Assembly (NCBI GenBank): GCA_937983015.1
Contig: CALKAK010000154.1
Location: forward strand, 1-6,195
DNA from: an uncultured Bacillaceae bacterium
Lineage (GTDB): Bacteria; Bacillota; Bacilli; Bacillales; Caldibacillaceae
DNA length: 6,195 bases
Reading direction: 5' to 3'
Shown here: piece by piece, positions 4,561 through 6,195 of the stretch
Position numbering within the stretch: position 1 is the first letter of the stretch
How the letters are laid out: each line of letters begins with the position of its first letter
Notes under the pieces: generated by a model
Databases searched by the model: none
Told to the model about the DNA's origin: nothing
The model's input: only the letters and a program-made list of their open reading frames with translations
Position numbers and translations under genes: made by a program

Positions 4561-5652
4561 TTGGAGAAAAAATTAGGCATTTCCATTTATCCACACCGTT
4601 CCGACCCGGAAAAAGATAAACAATATATCGAGCTGGCAAGTAAATACGGTTTTTCGCGAATTTTCACCTGCTTATTATCGGTGGACGGAAATCAGGAAGA
4701 AATTTTACACAATTTTAAAGACACGATTCACTTTGCAAAAAGTAAAAATATGGAAGTAATTTGCGATATCAGTCCGAGGGTAATGAATGAATTAAATATT
4801 TCTTACAATGATTTGTCCTTTTTTGCAGACCTCGGTGTCGACGGTATTCGCCTTGATCTAGGCTTTACCGGTAGAGAAGAAGCGGAAATGACGTATAATC
4901 CCCAAAATCTCCTAATTGAAATCAATATGAGTAATGCTACGAAATATTTGGACAATATAATGAGTTACCAGCCGAATCGAAATAAATTGATTGGCTGCCA
5001 TAATTTTTACCCGCACCGTTACTCCGGACTATCCTATGACTTTTTTATCGAATGTAGCGAAAAGTTTAAAAGCTACGGCTTGCGAACTGCCGCCTTCGTT
5101 TCTTCCAATGCAGCGACTTTCGGACCGTGGCCAATGATGGAAGGGTTACCTACTTTAGAAATGCATCGCAACTTACCGATTGAAGTACAGGCCAAACATT
5201 TATTTGCGACAAAATTAATCGATGATGTGATCATTAGTAATGCTTATGCGTCCGAAGAAGAATTCATGAAGCTTAGCCAACTCAATAAAGAAAAAATTAC
5301 TTTTACAGTTGAAATATATGAAACGACTACTGAACTAGAACGAAAAATCATTCTGGAAGAACCCCATTTTTACCGGGGCGATGTATCGGATTATATGATT
5401 CGCTCCACACAAAGCCGGGTAAAATATCGCGGTCATTCCTTCCCGCCTCATAACACGAGAGATATCCGGCGTGGCGATATTATCATTGAAAACGATTTAT
5501 ACAAACAATATGCCGGTGAATTACAAATCGCCTTAAAAGATATGGAAAACTCGGGTAAGACAAATGTTGTCGGCAGAATCCGAGAAGAAGAAATTTTTCT
5601 CATCGATTATTTAAAGCCCTGGGAAAAGTTTGCTTTTACAGAAACTAATTAG
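4561..5652 (+). CDS. MupG/DUF871 family protein, probable 6-phospho-glycosidase (6-phospho-N-acetylmuramidase type)
   Basis: 363 residues, full length for the family, which has an N-terminal TIM barrel and a C-terminal cyclophilin-like domain. S. aureus MupG splits MurNAc-6P-GlcNAc, delivered by a PTS, into MurNAc-6P and GlcNAc in the cytoplasm; older records call the family 'outer surface protein'. Visible landmarks are GISIYPHRS (residues 6-14), GVDGIRLDLGFTG (92-104), NFYPHRYSGLS (148-158) and EMHRNLP (200-206). In the C-terminal domain, NTRDIRRGDIIIEND is followed by QYAGELQIAL. There is no signal peptide, so it is cytoplasmic. The start is TTG, with GGAGGAGG (4546-4553) 7 nt upstream. 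It lies between EIIA and a BadF-type kinase, which fits a phospho-disaccharide substrate and an unphosphorylated product sugar. The family call is firm; the muramidase activity is inferred from S. aureus and may not hold for every DUF871 member. Confidence 0.9.
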   Translation: MEKKLGISIYPHRSDPEKDKQYIELASKYGFSRIFTCLLSVDGNQEEILHNFKDTIHFAKSKNMEVICDISPRVMNELNISYNDLSFFADLGVDGIRLDLGFTGREEAEMTYNPQNLLIEINMSNATKYLDNIMSYQPNRNKLIGCHNFYPHRYSGLSYDFFIECSEKFKSYGLRTAAFVSSNAATFGPWPMMEGLPTLEMHRNLPIEVQAKHLFATKLIDDVIISNAYASEEEFMKLSQLNKEKITFTVEIYETTTELERKIILEEPHFYRGDVSDYMIRSTQSRVKYRGHSFPPHNTRDIRRGDIIIENDLYKQYAGELQIALKDMENSGKTNVVGRIREEEIFLIDYLKPWEKFAFTETN

Positions 5653-5657
5653 GTGAT
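5651..5657 (+). promoter_or_regulatory. Shine-Dalgarno site of the kinase gene, overlapping the MupG stop codon
   Basis: AGGTGAT (5651-5657) contains the last two bases of the TAG that ends the MupG-like gene. The core AGGTG lies 6 nt before the ATG at 5662. The tight packing supports one transcript and coupled translation. Confidence 0.7.
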
Positions 5658-5661
5658 CAAT

Positions 5662-6195
5662 ATGTATTACATTGGCGTTGATGCAGGCGGAACAAAAACC
5701 TATACCGCCATTGTGGATCAAAAGCAAAAGATTATTTTCGAATATAAAAACGGGCCCGGGAATATTGCCGTTGCTTATGACGAGGCGAAAACGAATATTC
5801 TAGCAGGAATAAAGACTGCTTTAAGCAGTGCATATGGACCTGCCTGTAAAGGTATTGTCATCGGGGTTGCCGGTGCAGGGAAAGGGTCGCGGAAACAGGT
5901 CCTGCAAAGCTTTTTATCGCAACATGTGCAGTTACCTGTATTAGTCATTTCCGATGCCGAGTTAGCTTACTATTCTATTTTCCAAAATGAAAGCGGTATC
6001 CTAGCGATCGCCGGAACCGGTTCGATTTTCCTGACGAAAATGAATGGCCAATTCCGCACCTTTGGTGGCTGGGGCCATTTGTTAGGTGACGAAGGAAGTG
6101 CTTATGATATCGGAATACAAGCGTTAAAGATTATCGCGAATGAGCTTGATGCAAAAGGGATTTCTTCCACCTTCGCAAAAGTGCTTGCCGAAAAG
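5662..6195 (+). CDS. BadF/BadG-type ATPase domain sugar kinase (GlcNAc/MurNAc kinase-like), N-terminal 178 codons
   Basis: The frame is open from ATG 5662 to the window end, giving 178 codons; family members have about 300 residues, so the C-terminal lobe is missing here. It has the sugar-kinase/actin fold markers of the BadF/BadG/BcrA/BcrD group that includes N-acetylglucosamine kinase. These are phosphate-1 GVDAGGTKT (residues 5-13, Asp7), the likely catalytic acid Asp98 in SDAELAYY, phosphate-2 IAGTGS (116-121), and GGWGHLLGDEGSAYDIG (135-151), which is typical of GlcNAc kinases. It would phosphorylate a free amino sugar with ATP in the cytoplasm. Clostridium acetobutylicum MurK, of this family, acts on both MurNAc and GlcNAc. 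Its place directly after the MupG-like gene fits rescue of the unphosphorylated sugar released there. Other substrates, such as glucosamine, cannot be excluded. Confidence 0.88.
   Translation, partial: MYYIGVDAGGTKTYTAIVDQKQKIIFEYKNGPGNIAVAYDEAKTNILAGIKTALSSAYGPACKGIVIGVAGAGKGSRKQVLQSFLSQHVQLPVLVISDAELAYYSIFQNESGILAIAGTGSIFLTKMNGQFRTFGGWGHLLGDEGSAYDIGIQALKIIANELDAKGISSTFAKVLAEK

Noticed and set aside
4323..4586. Minus-strand open frame of 87 codons over EIIA
   Set aside because: Antisense to EIIA and crossing the EIIA-MupG junction; the apparent Cys/Ser/Ile richness reflects the complement of helical coding sequence.

Overview
The window looks like a chromosomal carbohydrate-utilisation locus of a Bacillaceae-type Firmicute. 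The base composition is low to moderate GC, Shine-Dalgarno sites of the GGAGG type are strong, three genes use GTG or TTG starts, the promoters have sigma-A form, and the gene families (lactose/cellobiose-type PTS, GH4 phospho-glycosidase, YngK-like GHL10 protein, MupG/DUF871) are typical of that group. This is inference from content; no species marker is visible.

Layout. (1) At 1-394, minus strand, lies the 5' part of a secreted GHL10/DUF187 (YngK-like) glycosyl hydrolase; its 3' end is outside the window. (2) 395-785 carries no convincing gene. It holds the leader of the GHL10 gene, a possible coding or mobile-element remnant, and a long imperfect inverted repeat just after the GH4 gene. 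(3) 786-4068, minus strand, is an operon read from right to left: PTS EIIB, PTS EIIC, a small three-helix membrane protein of unknown function, and a GH4 NAD-dependent 6-phospho-glycosidase. (4) 4069-4221 is an AT-rich divergent control region with two well-formed sigma-A promoters whose -35 boxes lie back to back inside one 18-bp dyad. (5) From 4222 to the right edge, plus strand, is the second operon: PTS EIIA, a MupG/DUF871 protein, and a BadF/BadG-type sugar kinase cut by the window end.

How the genes fit together. EIIA, EIIB and EIIC make one complete lactose/cellobiose-family PTS, split over two divergent transcripts that share a control region. It should import and 6-phosphorylate a beta-linked disaccharide. 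Two different intracellular phospho-disaccharide hydrolases are encoded, one per operon: GH4 and MupG-like. The kinase would rephosphorylate the unphosphorylated sugar that either hydrolase releases. MupG-family proteins, BadF-type GlcNAc/MurNAc kinases (MurK) and GHL10 enzymes (E. coli DigH) each have members tied to peptidoglycan sugars. The most interesting reading is therefore a salvage locus for amino-sugar or cell-wall disaccharides. Plain cellobiose or chitobiose use remains a real alternative. No transcriptional regulator, murQ, nagA or nagB lies inside the window.
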